From: Myripristis murdjan
Lineage: Eukaryota > Chordata > Actinopteri > Holocentriformes > Holocentridae
Direction: 5' to 3'
NCBI RefSeq assembly: GCF_902150065.1
Contig: NC_043994.1
Span: 19,524,913 to 19,588,912, forward strand
Length of the DNA: 64,000 nt
Position 1 is the stretch's first letter. Each line of letters opens with the position of its first letter. The notes under the pieces are model-generated. The model saw only the letters and a program-made list of their open reading frames with translations, was not told the origin of the DNA and searched no databases. The translations under genes were made by a program, and so were the position numbers. Below, piece after piece: positions 1 through 12,409 of the stretch.

Positions 1-258
1 GAATAAGGCTTTTCAGCCCTCTAATATACAGAAAATGACTCTAAATCCAAGAGAATTCTGGAAACAGTTTTTTTTTTTTTTTAATCTTTGGAAACAAGTG
101 AGATTATCTCATCCCCCTGACAAACTTTTTTCACTTGTTTCAAGAAGAACAAGATTTTAGCACTGAAAATTAGACCTTTTGCAGTGTAAGTAGCATGAAT
201 ACAGGAGATTTATGAACTGTGTCTCAGTTCCTTCACAGTGTCTTTGTCTGTGTCTCAG

Positions 259-1414
259 GTATGTTATGATAATCGGTGTCAAGACATCAAAAACATCAAG
301 GTGTACGGAACAGATGACTGCTCTGCCAAGTGCAACAACCATGGGGTGAGGCAGATGTTAAACCTTCTATATCAATGGTTCTCAATCTTTTTGGGCTTGT
401 GACCTCTTAAAACAATTAAGAGTTAATTATTTGCATTAATTATCAGGGAGGTGTCACAGTTTAAAACTACTCAGTACTTCACAATAAAACATAAAAAAGA
501 GTAGCATATGAAAATATAATCATGAAAATGTTGCATGTTATTCTTTTTCTTTCACTTATGTCTTTTTGGGACCCCAAAAAATGATCTCACAGCCCCCAGT
601 TTGAGAACCACTGCTCAAGTGCTATAGCAGATGAATGGCAACATATCTGACTGTGACTTGCAGGTCTGTAACCATGAGAGGAACTGTCACTGCAACCCAG
701 GCTGGGCCCCACCCTTCTGTGATGTGAAGTTCTCAGAGCTGCCTGAAGGTACTGTACAGTCTCGCCTGTGTGAGTGTGTGCTTATGAAAGTGTGTGTGCA
801 CATGTATATTCTCATGTAAGCATTCCTTTTTGCTCTGATGGTCACATTTTTCAGCCTCTGTTTCACGTTTTTTCTATGCATGATTTCTCGATGCGTATGC
901 TTACAGGATGACTGTTTGTATCTGTTCCTCACTGCTGCATGTTGTTCACCAAGACATAAACAAGTTCTCGTGGCCTCAAACAATTGTGCTCTGTGCTGAG
1001 GATCAGAAATAAAATTGATTTAATGGAATGTCCCTCTTAGCCTGTAAAAATACTATAATAGTATTACAGTGAATTCTGTTTTTTGTCCGGCTGGCGTATG
1101 CTGTGGTTTGTTCATCCTTGAGCAATAAAGGATATTGACACAGTCTGTGTGTGTGTGTGTGTGTGCGTGTGTGCGTGCAGGAACAGATGTGGTTGTCACT
1201 GCTGTGTCAGTGGCGATAGGCGTACTTCTGATCCTAATCCTGGTTATTGCAAGTTTGACGTGCTGCGTGAGAAAAAGACGTCCAGCAAAAAGGTACACAA
1301 AAATCATCGCTCTCTTTCCTCCCTGTGTGATCTTGTGCACACATTGTAAAGTAACATAAAAAGCCTCTGATAGTTTCAGACAAAGCTTTTCTCCTGTCCA
1401 TCTTTGATTTGAGC

Positions 1415-1457
<43 letters not shown>

Positions 1458-3423
1458 TGTGTTTATTTTCAGACCCCTCCATTCCACCTCAGGACAGTCC
1501 AACCCACTGTTTCAGTCAGGCAATTCACGGGGCAGCCCTCACATCAAGCCCACACACATCAGCCAGCCAACATTTGTGGAGTCGTCAGCTACTCAAGCCT
1601 GTACAGCCCTGTTCTCTGCCACTAACCAGACCCGTGTGGGAGCCATAGTCCCCTGCAGAGCGGCTCCACAGGTGAGAGTCCCTTTTGATTTAACGTCAGT
1701 CTCACCAGTCTACCTGGCATCATGGAAGTGTAATGATTAGACTCACACTGTATGTGTTAAAGCAGCTTTTCTACCTTTTCTGCACACAGTTTAAATCTTA
1801 TATGTCATCATTATGGTTTTATGTTTTGAATAGCAGGGTCACATAGTGTGTAGATAGACCGTCTTTTAACCAGTAGGCCCAGGTTCAAGTGCTAGAGACC
1901 GCAAGCATCTGCCTTGCTGAAGCGTCAACAGAATCTGCTCTTAACTAACCTGCCAAATACAGAATTAGAAATACCAAGAAAAGAAGCTGTTCATCAGTTC
2001 ATGTTAACTAATCCCGAGTCTTTATCCTTCACTAGCCACCCAAGAAGGTGCCAGCTGTCCCTCAGCCATCAAAGACCGAACAGGTAACCTGAGGGCTGCT
2101 ATTTTGTCATCACCTTGATTAAATGTGGCATCACAAACCTCTATGCGCATGTCTCTTTGGCTGCAGACATGGCTGCAGCCATCTATCTGGACTTGGCTAT
2201 TCAACTAGCAAGATGCACGATGCTTTCTATTCTCCCCTGCACCGAAAGGACTGAGCCCCAATTTCGTTGCATTATTATACGTATATGATTGTGCAATGAC
2301 AATAAAAATCTATCTATCTATCTATCTATCTAACTCCTTACATGTGTCTGAATTAGTTCATATTTTGTGTAAATGTTTTCCTGCAGGCTGTCAGGCCTCC
2401 TATGCCACCACCTGTTGTCCCATGCAAGCCGGTCTTTTTTGAGGTAAGGACGCATACAGCTGATTTAGAATGAACTTTCAGAACTAACTTTTGATTTTTG
2501 GTAGAGGTGTTATGCTAAAACTTTGATCCTCGTAATCATTATTTATGGTTTGTTTGTTTGTTTGTTTGTTTGTTTGTTTGTTTTGTTTTGTTGATAGGCC
2601 AAGCCACTACCTCCATCCAAACCTCTGCCACCCCTTGGAGCTAAGCCAGTAAGAGAAATTATCATATGACTCTCCTTGTGCTGCGCTGTGTGTGTGATGC
2701 AAACACACACATGCATTCACAACGCACACACACATACACATCCCCCACACTCACAGACTCATACACAGATTGCGTGTTTGTTTGTTTTTTTTACAATGCC
2801 ACATGATTAAGATGTGATCAAATGTTTTCTCAGATTATGAAATCAAAGCCTCCTGTGCCTCCAGCAAAGCCCTGTGGAACGCCCCCTGTACTGAAACAGC
2901 TGGTATGTCTTCAGCTTCCAGAGTCAGACTTTTCTTAATACTCAAACATAGACACAGCGGTTTGTTCCAAAAATTCTTATTATCTAAAAATATATTTCCA
3001 ATGGCCTGAAACCGATGTGGGATTCATTTATGCCCCTAACTAAATTGCTGAGGGCAGAGACTTGCAGCTGGCATTCAGACATTCTTAATGTTATTCCAGG
3101 CACTCAGATATATATAAAGGTCTCTGTGGTTTAGAATGAGTAAGGACTGGCTCAGTGTTTAAGAATTAGTCAGCAAGCATATAACTCTTTACTAGCCGTC
3201 ACTGAATAGCTCGCAGTTGTACATACTAGTATTAATATATTGTATTAATATATAGTGTGACTGGTGTTAGATGTAGTGTATATGAGGGAATTTCAAAAAG
3301 GAGAATTGGAATTGTACTGTGATGGTGACTCATTCATGGCGTGTATGTGTGTGTGTGTGTGTGCGTGTGTGTGGTTAGGCTGTAGAAAAAGCTGCCCTGA
3401 TGCCCCCCAGGAAGCCCAGATGA
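259..3423 (+). CDS. adam8: ADAM metalloprotease, C-terminal exons (ADAM8-like), 5' part outside window
   Basis: Nine exons, read from splice sites: 259-345, 664-748, 1181-1292, 1473-1671, 2036-2083, 2387-2443, 2598-2648, 2834-2902 and 3379-3423 (TGA). In order they encode the end of the ADAM Cys-rich region, an EGF-like module ([15 protein letters not shown], then GWAPPFC), one transmembrane helix ([20 protein letters not shown]), a basic stop-transfer [11 protein letters not shown], and a cytoplasmic tail. The tail has SNPLF and many short proline-rich exons ([30 protein letters not shown]) of the kind that bind SH3 domains. Known: ADAM8 is a membrane sheddase, and human ADAM8 has a similar EGF sequence and an SNPLF motif just after the membrane. 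The metalloprotease and disintegrin domains lie left of the window. ADAM8 rather than ADAM9/12/19/33 is judged from remembered sequence. (TG)n tracts sit directly before three acceptors. Confidence 0.85.
374..613. mobile_element. hAT-like non-autonomous element (MITE) in an adam8 intron
   Basis: The left end reads CAATGGTTCTCAATCTTTTT and the right end is its near inverse, CAGTTTGAGAACCACTG. These CAGTGGTTCTCAA-type termini resemble Charlie-like hAT elements. The ~240-bp body has no coding capacity. I did not find a clean 8-bp target duplication, so class assignment rests on the termini alone. Confidence 0.45.
1418..1461. repeat. (GT)n microsatellite before an adam8 acceptor
   Basis: Near-pure GT tract ending about 11 bases before the AG of the exon at 1473. 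A second GT tract (about 1144-1178) leads straight into the exon at 1181. The repeats replace or extend the normal polypyrimidine tract. Confidence 0.9.
1835..1960 (+). mobile_element. possible tRNA-derived SINE fragment
   Basis: Contains GGTTCAAGTGC, close to the B-box of RNA polymerase III promoters, about 45 bases after an A-box-like TAGTGTGTAGATAG. No poly(A) tail or target duplication was identified, so this is tentative. Confidence 0.25.
2215..2336 (+). mobile_element. 5'-truncated LINE 3' end with (ATCT)n tail
   Basis: The run 'gacaataaaaatctatctat' is the typical 3' terminus of teleost L2/CR1-like LINEs: a short conserved 3'UTR ending in a tetranucleotide microsatellite instead of poly(A). 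Only about 120 bases remain. It lies in an adam8 intron. Confidence 0.5.
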
Positions 3424-4766
3424 CGGAAGGAACAATCCAACCTGGTGTTACACTGAGATCCACCTACTCAGGAAACTGTTTTAGTTCCACTAAGTGTGGA
3501 TCGATTTCGAGAGCCTCTGGGTCTTGATGATCCTCTCAGGAGATGCTGATGTGGAAAGCAGAACCACTGAAGGGACAGTAACGATAGTGACTCTTTTTTA
3601 TCAATTGTGGTCTCTCTGAGAAGGGCCGCTGTCTGCATCTTGTTTATGTATCTTGATGGAAACCTGAGTTTGCGACGGAGCAGATTCAGCTTTTAAGTGC
3701 TAGGTAAATGACAAATGGCTATGCTGCCAGGATGTTAAGTATATGTTTTGTCATTCAAGGGAAAATTCTCCTCTTGCCTTTGTCATGGGATGTGAAAAAA
3801 ACTTACTAAGCAGTTTGCACTGACCACTTATGCTGTGACTGTTACTAACTGTTACCATTTCCTTTTATTTCCCAGCATCATTTTGGTACTGATTTCTAAG
3901 AATAGATTTATTAAGGGAATTGTTTTTCAATCTGGCACTAACATTGGGCACTTTACAGTGATTAGCATATTGCGCACAACTTCTGTATTTGCCTTGAACT
4001 TTTTCAAGTGACTTATGCGTGACTTCGATGAGTGTTGACATGATGATTGATTGTAATTCTTTAAGGGATTTTATACAGCATACTCTATGCAGTGGACCTG
4101 AGTCCATATCACGCGATCAGGCTGTCCTATACCTATACTTATAATTGAGGACTTTTTTCCCCCTCATTGATTGCCTTGATTATTCATGAAAGTTTTTCAT
4201 CAGTTGCTATTTATTTATGTTCTCTTTTTTTGTTTGTAAAATGGAGCAAATAAATGAATTAAAAAATAAAGTAAAATAAAAAAGAATGATCACAATGACA
4301 AAGTCCTCAGAGTGGTGTTCTTGGGTAAAAGTCCTCTAAAATAAGGGGTCCACTGTCTATTTTGCAGCAGTTTTGGGAGTCCTTCACATGCCAAAGTTTG
4401 GGAAACAGCGTCTAGACTTATGTGTTGTCCACAGAACTTGATTGTATAGAAATGCCACCTCCTAGTGTTTCATGGCAATGCCCTTGTGTACATCTAGCAT
4501 GTGTTCCATAGACTTTTGATAACGTTGTCATATGCAGTAAATTAACATTTTTCATGGATGCACAAAATAACAAAAAAATGTAGGGTCTCGCGCACGAGTT
4601 TAACAGGAATTGCCGTTCTATCCATCCAAATTCTATCGCGCTGCCATTGGTGCTTACTGGTCGCATAGCAACGCGTTAAACAACCTGCTGCAGAGCGGGG
4701 CTAGCAGCTAACTCGCTGGAAAAACAGTTTGGACCTGTTCAAGTATCCGATGAATGTTTTTCAATA
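3424..4766. other. adam8 3'UTR and spef1 upstream region
   Basis: From the adam8 stop codon to the spef1 start. An AATAAA at 4249-4254 is the likely adam8 polyadenylation signal, giving a 3'UTR of about 830 bases. The stretch 4560-4766 is less AT-rich and carries a GCTAGC motif, as expected near the spef1 promoter. No other coding signal was seen. Confidence 0.5.
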
Positions 4767-5008
4767 ATGGATCAAGTGTTGAACGAAGAGCAGCTGCAGG
4801 ATTTGTACGCATGGATTGACAAAATACCTCTGTCCCGGCCGAAAAGACACATCACAAGAGACTTCAGCGACGGAGGTAGCTAACGATAGATAGCTTGTGG
4901 CTTGGTTAGCAACCCAGAGGGAAGTGATGGAGGACAGGCAGCAGTTGTATGAGCCTCATAATAATCACCAACCTTGTCATAATGCCAAGTATTACCAACT
5001 ACATAGAT

Positions 5009-5064
<56 letters not shown>

Positions 5065-5471
5065 ATTTAAACAGCTCAAAATGTATCATAAACTGTGAGT
5101 TATTTTTTTGTTTCTGAACATACTGTCTGTCCTGAACCCTCTCTCTCTAGTGATGGCTGCAGAGGTTGTAAAACATTTCTTCCCCAAACTGGTTGAGTTA
5201 CACAACTACAGCCCTGCGAGCTCCACACAGCAAAAGATCAGTAACTGGAGCACTCTCAACAGGCAAGACATCTGTCATTTGTCAAACTTCATGCGTGGTT
5301 TTGTAACTATAGGGAATATGGCTGCATCCATGGACTGAGATTGGAGGATGAATGTAGAGGGGGGTGGAGAAGTATTTGCTTTGCTCTTGACCCAGTGAGG
5401 ATCCTGCCCACAGCTTAAATTCAAATCATCTGGCCTTATTAATCAATCCCCGCCCCAACACACGTGCACGC

Positions 5472-5533
<62 letters not shown>

Positions 5534-7876
5534 TCCAGTTGCAATTACAGCACCGTTGTCCATACATCATATAAATATTCAAATAATGGTCAATTTTAGC
5601 CTGTAACACACATTGGAATTGGTCTGGAATGGATCTCAGACTCAATATTACAATATCCCCTCACATCATGCTTCCAGCAAAATTCCCTTGAATTTTGCTG
5701 GAAGCATGATGTGAGGCATATAGGGAATAAAGGCTAAACTTAAATTACTGGCTTAGCTCTCTGAGCAGTACGGGCCCCTGCGACGGGCCGTGAGAACCAA
5801 TTCTAACACGCCCACTCATTCTCTCCTTCCCCACTGATATGGATCCCAGCCAGGCATAGATTTATGGTTTTAGTCCTCACCATAAATAATTTAACCCTCA
5901 GGGTGTTTACCATCACCATTATCAATCAGTTCAGCTACAGTTGCCTGCTCTATCCTAACATGTTTTGTCAGTTGCAAACAGCTCTGCTTTTGTTTGGGCA
6001 GGAAGGTGTTTTCCAAGCTGAATTTTCACGTGGCTGAGGAGACAGTGAAGAGGATTGTCCTGAGCACCCCGGGAGTGATAGAGCCTGTGCTGTGTGCCCT
6101 CAGGGACAAGATAGACAAGAAGCTGGAGCGCACTGTGGACAATATGCTGGTATGTGTGTGTGTGTGTGTGTGCTGTTTTTTGTCTGTTTGTCATAGTTAA
6201 TTACAGAATATTAAGCCCTCTCACTCAGGCTTACTCTATGTTCTCAATCAGAGCATTGGTAATGACAGAAACCACTAACAAAACAAATTCTCCCTTATCC
6301 TCTCAGGACTTGGAGTATTATGACACCAAGAACCAGGAGATACCGCATACAGGTACAGCAAAGTACCATTTATACTATTATTTCTCTCACTTTGTTTCTA
6401 AGCTACTTTTTTTTATCACTTTACCATCAATCACAACCTATGATCTGGCATCATAGGAAGTTGGTCCACTGGCTAATTTTTATAGTGTCATATGCAGTTG
6501 TGAAACATTCACCAGATATTACATAGTCATGATTAAATCGATCAAATATGGGAATCAGTCAGAATTACTTAAAATGGAAATGTTGATTTAGCAGTAAAAT
6601 GGTGACTGTGATGTGACGACACTCACTGTGCTGTTCATATCTTTGCTGCTCGTGCCATTTGAACACAACAGCTGACACATGTTGAATCAAGAAGTAACAA
6701 CAAGCAACAAGCATGGAAGCAGGAGTAATTTTAGACTTGATAGCGCTGCAGCTACTAGTCAGCTGACGCATCAGCTGACACATATAAAATCAGGATATTC
6801 CAGAGGCAGTGACGTGGCTGGTTTTGTGTCAGAGTGGATTTTTTCTTTCTTTTTTCTTTTTCTTTTTTTTTTTTTGCAACAATTTAAAATGTCAATAAGG
6901 AGTTTGGCTGTTGGCCCAGTGATTCTGCCTCTGAAGTGAAGTTTTTGAATTTCTATCCTCTGTTTCTCACATTTGTAGCGGTTGTGTCCCACGAATACGG
7001 TGTGATTCTCTCAGTTAACACTGATGAGCCCCAGAGAGTGACCACACAGACATAAACACAGACCCACACACAAACACACACATACATTTAAAGCCATCAG
7101 AGTAGACAGATTAGACAATGTCAGGACCTTTTTTCAGGGAGGGAACCGACAACATGTCTCCCTTCCGTTTCCCACACCTCATCTGTTCAGCTCCTCCCTC
7201 TTCTTCCATCTTCGCCCCATCCACTATCAGCCACACAGCTCAAGTCCTCATATCAACTCCCAACATCACCAGATGGCCTTTATCTCTGGCCTGACCTCAG
7301 CAGTGCTTGACTTCAAGGCCTCCTGATTTCCCTTTGTCTCCATTTTCTAATCTTACTTCTCCATTTCTCCCTTGCTCCCTCTGCTTGTGCTGGCTGTTTA
7401 TTGTCAGTCTGATTCCTTCTCCCATGAGCCTCTGTTGTCTTCATAAAGTCTAATAGGACAAATGCCCACAGGTTCCCAGCCTTAGCTTCAATTTAAGACA
7501 GCACATTTTTTCACATATGAAGTTATGGACTACTCATGGAGAATTCTGCCCACTTCATAGCTGCATAAAATGCATAGTTTGCTTCTGTCCTCTTTAGAAG
7601 CCCATCAGATTGAGGCCCAACTTCAGACGCGACCAAAAGCAGGAGGAGGAACAAAAACAGACAAAAAGAATACAACAAAAAACAGGTATCACTAAAATGT
7701 TCCTCTAAATCCCGACTCCAAGGAGCCATAGATCCAGTAATCATGTCTCCTGTATCTTTATTATACAGCAAACCCCAGCCTACATTGTATTTTACCTCGG
7801 ATATGGACCCTGCCGTTTATCAAATCCTGCAGGAAAAAGAGCAGGCACTAATGGCTTTACAGGAGACTGTGGAGGT

Positions 7877-7908
<32 letters not shown>

Positions 7909-8043
7909 ACACAGATAAACACACCTTACATACGCAAAACACACATTTTAAACTCTGGGAAGGACACAGTGCTGACTGTCAGAACATCTGCAAATGAGGA
8001 AAAGAACAGTGCCATGCGGAAACCACCTGTGAAGCTCTTGCAG

Positions 8044-8075
<32 letters not shown>

Positions 8076-8593
8076 ATGTGTGAAAGAAAGACAGAGAGAG
8101 AGAGAGAGAGAGAGAGAGTTGTGTGTTTGTGAGACAGTATGTGTCACAGGCTGTGTCAGCAGCGGTAGGTGAGTCAATGAAGGCTCAGCGGATGTGACTT
8201 TTTTTTCTTTCCTTTTTTCTGGGCAAAAGTCACAGTTTCTTATCATGGCAGTGTAAAAAAAAGAAGCAGGGTGATGACATGTAAAAATGTGCAACAACCT
8301 TCTACAGAACGAGATTAAGGAACTTGCAGCAGTGAGATCATTTACTGATTGTTCAGGCTTGAATGGGTGGGGGCTTAGGTTGACAAACCTCTCGATTTTC
8401 ATCAGATCCTGTTGCTGTTTTAAAAATCTGACATTGCGTGGTGTGTGTGTGTTGTTTGTGTGTGTGTATGTGTGTGTGTGACTAGATCCTGCAGATGAAG
8501 GTGAGCAGATTGGAACACCTCGTATACTTGAAGGATATGCGTATTGCTGACCTGACACGGCATCTGGAGACATACAAGGCCAAAGTGCCCTGA
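4767..8593 (+). CDS. spef1: sperm flagellar protein 1 (CLAMP), calponin-homology microtubule-binding protein
   Basis: Seven exons: 4767-4875, 5151-5262, 6002-6149, 6307-6352, 7598-7685, 7769-7874 and 8486-8593. All phases agree and total 717 nt, 238 residues; human SPEF1 is about 236. The N-terminal CH-like domain (residues 1-~120) contains LSRPKR, RDFSDGV, KLVELHNYSPA and APG-like STPGVIEPVL. A basic linker follows, then a C-terminal coiled segment starting ILQMKVSRLEHL that matches the SPEF1 end almost word for word. Known: SPEF1 binds and bundles microtubules in motile cilia, flagella and epithelial apical arrays. The start ATG at 4767 gives MDQVLNEEQLQ, matching the family's short N-terminus. 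Intron 2 uses a GC donor (AACAG|GCAAGA). Intron 2 also carries a perfect 26-bp hairpin. Confidence 0.95.
5011..5062. repeat. (TA)n microsatellite
   Basis: About 26 uninterrupted TA units in spef1 intron 1, capable of cruciform formation. Confidence 0.95.
5469..5525. repeat. (CA)n microsatellite
   Basis: Long CA tract in spef1 intron 2, preceded by an imperfect CACGCACACG lead-in. Confidence 0.95.
5659..5716. repeat. perfect 26-bp inverted repeat with 6-nt loop
   Basis: Arm 5659-5684 is exactly the reverse complement of arm 5691-5716, with spacer CCCTTG. It lies in spef1 intron 2. No flanking duplication or coding role is visible. Confidence 0.9.
7875..8120. repeat. cluster of (CA)n, (GT)n and (GA)n microsatellites in the spef1 last intron
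   Basis: (CA)n begins inside the donor of exon 6 (GAG|GTACACACAC). It is followed by (GT)n at about 8046-8074 and (GA)n at about 8094-8117. The intron ends in another TG tract just before the acceptor at 8485. Confidence 0.9.
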
Positions 8594-8602
8594 TATAAGC
8601 AT

Positions 8603-8691
<89 letters not shown>

Positions 8692-8698
8692 CACACAT
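8603..8698. repeat. very long (CA)n microsatellite in the spef1 3'UTR
   Basis: About 45 CA units starting 10 bases after the spef1 stop codon, so it is probably transcribed within the 3'UTR. Likely highly polymorphic. Confidence 0.95.
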
Positions 8699-8788
8699 GC
8701 AGACAGAGAGAGAGGGAAAAATTGAGGAAGAAAGAGGGAAAAAACAAAGAGGGAGACTACTATATTACATTAACATAATTCCGGTTGC

Positions 8789-8794
8789 AATAAA
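8789..8794 (+). terminator. candidate spef1 polyadenylation signal
   Basis: AATAAA about 200 bases after the spef1 stop. Further AATAAA motifs near 9374 are alternatives. Confidence 0.4.
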
Positions 8795-8799
8795 ACATA

Positions 8800-10767
8800 A
8801 AGGACAATTTCCATTAGAAATACTGACAATATTGCACTCTGCTAAAATAAATCACACCAGCGCAAATACAGATATCTCTGTTTTCCCCATTTTAACATTG
8901 TCTTATTTTCTGAGTGTGTTTTGTGAATGGAGACCATTCACAGTAATGACATGACGGCACACCAGGAATGAAATACATGAAGATTTCAGTGCGTAACATT
9001 TTCCAAATATGCACCCATATTCCAAGAGACCATGCACAGTCTAATTGGTAGTCAATATGTTTTTCTTTTTTGTATCATGGCAAGGGCATTGCAACAAATG
9101 TGCGCTGTACAATAGAATATATTTTTGCATCACTGCCGATATTGCAGATTATGTCTTTCTGGTTAACCTCTCTACTTTGATATCTGATGTTCAGATGAAT
9201 GAGATTCCTCTGTAATTTGTTTAATTTGCCTGTTTTGTGAAACTTTGACTTGTTAAATATAATTAGTTACCTCTGTGTGGACAGTTAGTGTGTTTTATAT
9301 TGTGTTTTGTGCATCTGCAGTGTTCAACTTCAGTGCCTTTACGCAGCCTGTTACCTCTAACCTCGAAGCACTCAATAAATAAAAACCATCTGACCATGTA
9401 ACTTGCCTGAATATGAGGAGCCAGCAGATTAAAGAAACAAATGGACTTGAGGCTTCGAAGTTTAACCAGCTTCAGCAAACAATAATGCATGAGCTGTTCA
9501 TTTTGAAAGTGATGACTTCATACTTCTTTTTGATCATAAAAATAGTTCTCAGTTTTACTTGCTAACTCCTCCTCCTGTTTACAAGTGTGAGAATAAGTCA
9601 GATAAAGAAATTAGTCATTGATGAGTTCCTTTGGAGTTTTTCTAAAGAATTATTAAAGTATTTAGCTGACGTATGACAGCCTGAATACACCGAATCATTG
9701 GTGACATAACACAGCCGGTCTTCTCTGTACAGAAATGTAGTTCACCATGACATCATGCAGAAACACATTCTCGGTTAGGTTATGATTTTATTTATTTCTT
9801 TCCTGTCCTAACACCAGTCTTCCCCTCATGCTCCTCTGATGGGTGTGGCTGTGTGGTCCCCGGTCATATATATGCCAGATTTCCCCAGATAAAACCCAGC
9901 ACTGCATGTTTGTCAGTCTTTATCTCTGATCTTGTCTCTGCTGGCATAGAATAACAGGAGATAGATGACCTGCTGGCCCATATGAGGCACTTCTTTGTTG
10001 GAGTGTGAGGGTACTGATAGGCTGATTACCTTGACACCATTCAATCACTATCACCAAGCTTAAGGCAATATAGCTCTGCAGTGAAACATTTGCATTTGTC
10101 AGTATATCTAGCGGAGTGACAGTATATGTCAACCAAAGTGTGCTTTCACTCAGGCTTTGTTCCATCTGTCTCTCTAGATAATTGATAATTTCTAGATAAT
10201 TACAAAATATTGTGCAAACCCTGTACTATAACACTGTGTTATGCTGTAAAATACATTGTTTTGGTGATTCTGCTTTAAGTACTACATTTTTACATACCAC
10301 TGGGTAAAACAAAAGCTACTGTAGCAGACATTAAGACTGATTACCAGGCCATGTGATGATGGTGGCTTACAGTAGTCTTCACTGGGTCTCATTTGTTATA
10401 TCAGTCAGCACTAAAATGGCTTTAAGAGGCACTCTACTGTTGCCAGCAAGTAGAATAAAACTTAAACCCTACAATAGGTGCACAAGGCGTTTTACCTAGT
10501 TAATTGGTACTGTATGACAACAGACTAAACAAAAACAGAATTATACAAAATACATTTACATGAACCAAAAGACATCCAACATAAAACTAGATGGACTGCA
10601 TGAACTTGCTTGAGGAGGGGAGACAGTAATCACTGAAAAATGCCTTTGTCTGAAGAGGGAGGAGGAACGCTATTGGCTCTCCTCAGGGGCTCCTCAGTGC
10701 TAGAAGGAGTCTGGTCCCAAGAAACAGTGAAAGTAATGCTATTTAGTGTGGGTATTGTGCACCCAGC

Positions 10768-10803
<36 letters not shown>

Positions 10804-11647
10804 CATAAACACACAGAGGATTGGAATGTAAGGATAAACTCTGAAACAGAGCTGCTATTGATGAATGTTGTGACTTCTGATGAATCATTCAGTAACATAC
10901 TGCTGTTTGGGGGAACTGCCGTGCACGCGCACACATACACACACACACACACACCTACCACCCCCAACACCTTCCCCTTGCTCCTCCAGATAGCTGAAGG
11001 ATGGAGAGCCATGTCTTTAATTCTGCTGTGGATAGGGACAGGGACAGGGAGGGGCTGAGCACGGTGGAAATGTGGGATCATGCAGGATCAGACAGATGGG
11101 AACTGGGGGCAAAAGGAAGGAAAGAGGAGCACTGGACCATCCAGGAAGCAGCAAGCCTCACCTTGACCTCACGTCCTGAGAGGTGGGGCTTTAAACTCGC
11201 TGACACAAGTTTGCACTCCCAACAGGTTTTCTCCACCCAAGTGAGGCCACCCATCCAAATGTTCAGCAGCAGCACTGATGCTGACCAACAGACACATACA
11301 AAATGAAGAAAAAATCAATTTCCTCTTCAGTTGAGTAAACAAAACAAGGACGAGTGAAACCAAGCAGCAGTGCACATTTTTTTTTTGCCAGTTTATTTGC
11401 ACTTAGAGATGCTCTGTGATCCCATTTCTCACAATTCCTGACATCAGGGCGAGCCAGAACAGGGTCAGACTAAAGGTAAACATGCTTACTCATTCTGGCA
11501 GAGGGACCTCTGCAATATTTTGCAGCACCAGTGGACAGGAGACTAGAGACTGATGAGTTGGCTGTGAAAGGATACCAGAGATCTCCATATGGGCTAAAGA
11601 GGTCATAAAAAGAGGCTGCTCCAGTCCCTACTGACTCCAGAAGCAAT

Positions 11648-11679
<32 letters not shown>

Positions 11680-12400
11680 GACACAAACTTTGACTGACTG
11701 CTTCCTTCTTCTGTGAACGCCTCTCTGGCCTTGCCGAGGGCAGGACTTCAGGCCCAGGAGTCAGTCCCTTGGGGTATTCATTACACACAAACACACACAC
11801 TAAGAAACACAAACAGAGCTGTCTACAGAGAGTTTATAACACAATAAGTGGGCTAGAACAACAAGGACTATGTGAAAGTTTTTGCGTATATTTCCTGAGT
11901 CATCCTCACGCAGCCATGCATGTGCTGTATCCTCATGCACAGCACATGCAGAAGACAACGGCACATAACTCAACAGTGTCCTGTCCAAGACTGCCATTGT
12001 AACTTGTTCTTCAATTTATTCTCTCTTGTTGCTTCATTAAATACTGTCGTGGTTCACGTTCTCCCACCAGATCTCTGCGATCCGCTTAAAATTTTTAAGG
12101 ACCCAAGTGGCTCATTGTGTAAACCAGGTAGTTCATTAATGGAGCTGTCAGTTAAACTACCAACCAGCTATCACACCGTAACCACCATGTAGAGACACCC
12201 TAGCAACCACCTCGGAAAATCTTAGCAACCATTTAATGTTGGGTTTCCTCACACTTTGGGCTGCTGCCAGCTTGCCCACACTCTCTCCAGATCTTTTTTT
12301 TCTGCTTTGACATGGTATTAGTTCTCCTCCTATTGGCACTGAAGTGTATTACATTATGTTCACACAGCTGACACACAGGGAAAAGAGAGGTATCAAAATA
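8800..12400. other. intergenic region between convergent spef1 and erlin1
   Basis: About 3.6 kb with no exon I can support on either strand. It holds several (CA)n tracts (about 10770-10796, 10930-10955, 11649-11672). AATAAA motifs near 9374 suit spef1. A 101-codon open frame at 11001-11306 lacks recognisable homology or splice context and is not called. Confidence 0.5.
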
Positions 12401-12403
12401 GGT

Positions 12404-12409
12404 TTTATT
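12404..12409 (-). terminator. erlin1: candidate erlin1 polyadenylation signal
   Basis: TTTATT on the given strand is AATAAA on the erlin1 strand. It would imply a 3'UTR of roughly 2.3 kb (12.4-14.7 kb), an AT-rich stretch in which I see no other gene. Confidence 0.35.

Noticed and set aside
4418-4666. 82-codon minus-strand frame upstream of spef1
   Set aside because: No homology recognised and it overlaps the likely spef1 promoter; probably chance.
8420-8747. Open frames made mostly of CVCVCV or THTHTH
   Set aside because: They are translations of (TG)n/(CA)n microsatellites, which lack stop codons in several frames. No homology outside the repeat.
11001-11306. 101-codon plus-strand open frame between spef1 and erlin1
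   Set aside because: No recognised domain, no supporting splice context, and the opposite strand is equally open. Not enough to call a gene.
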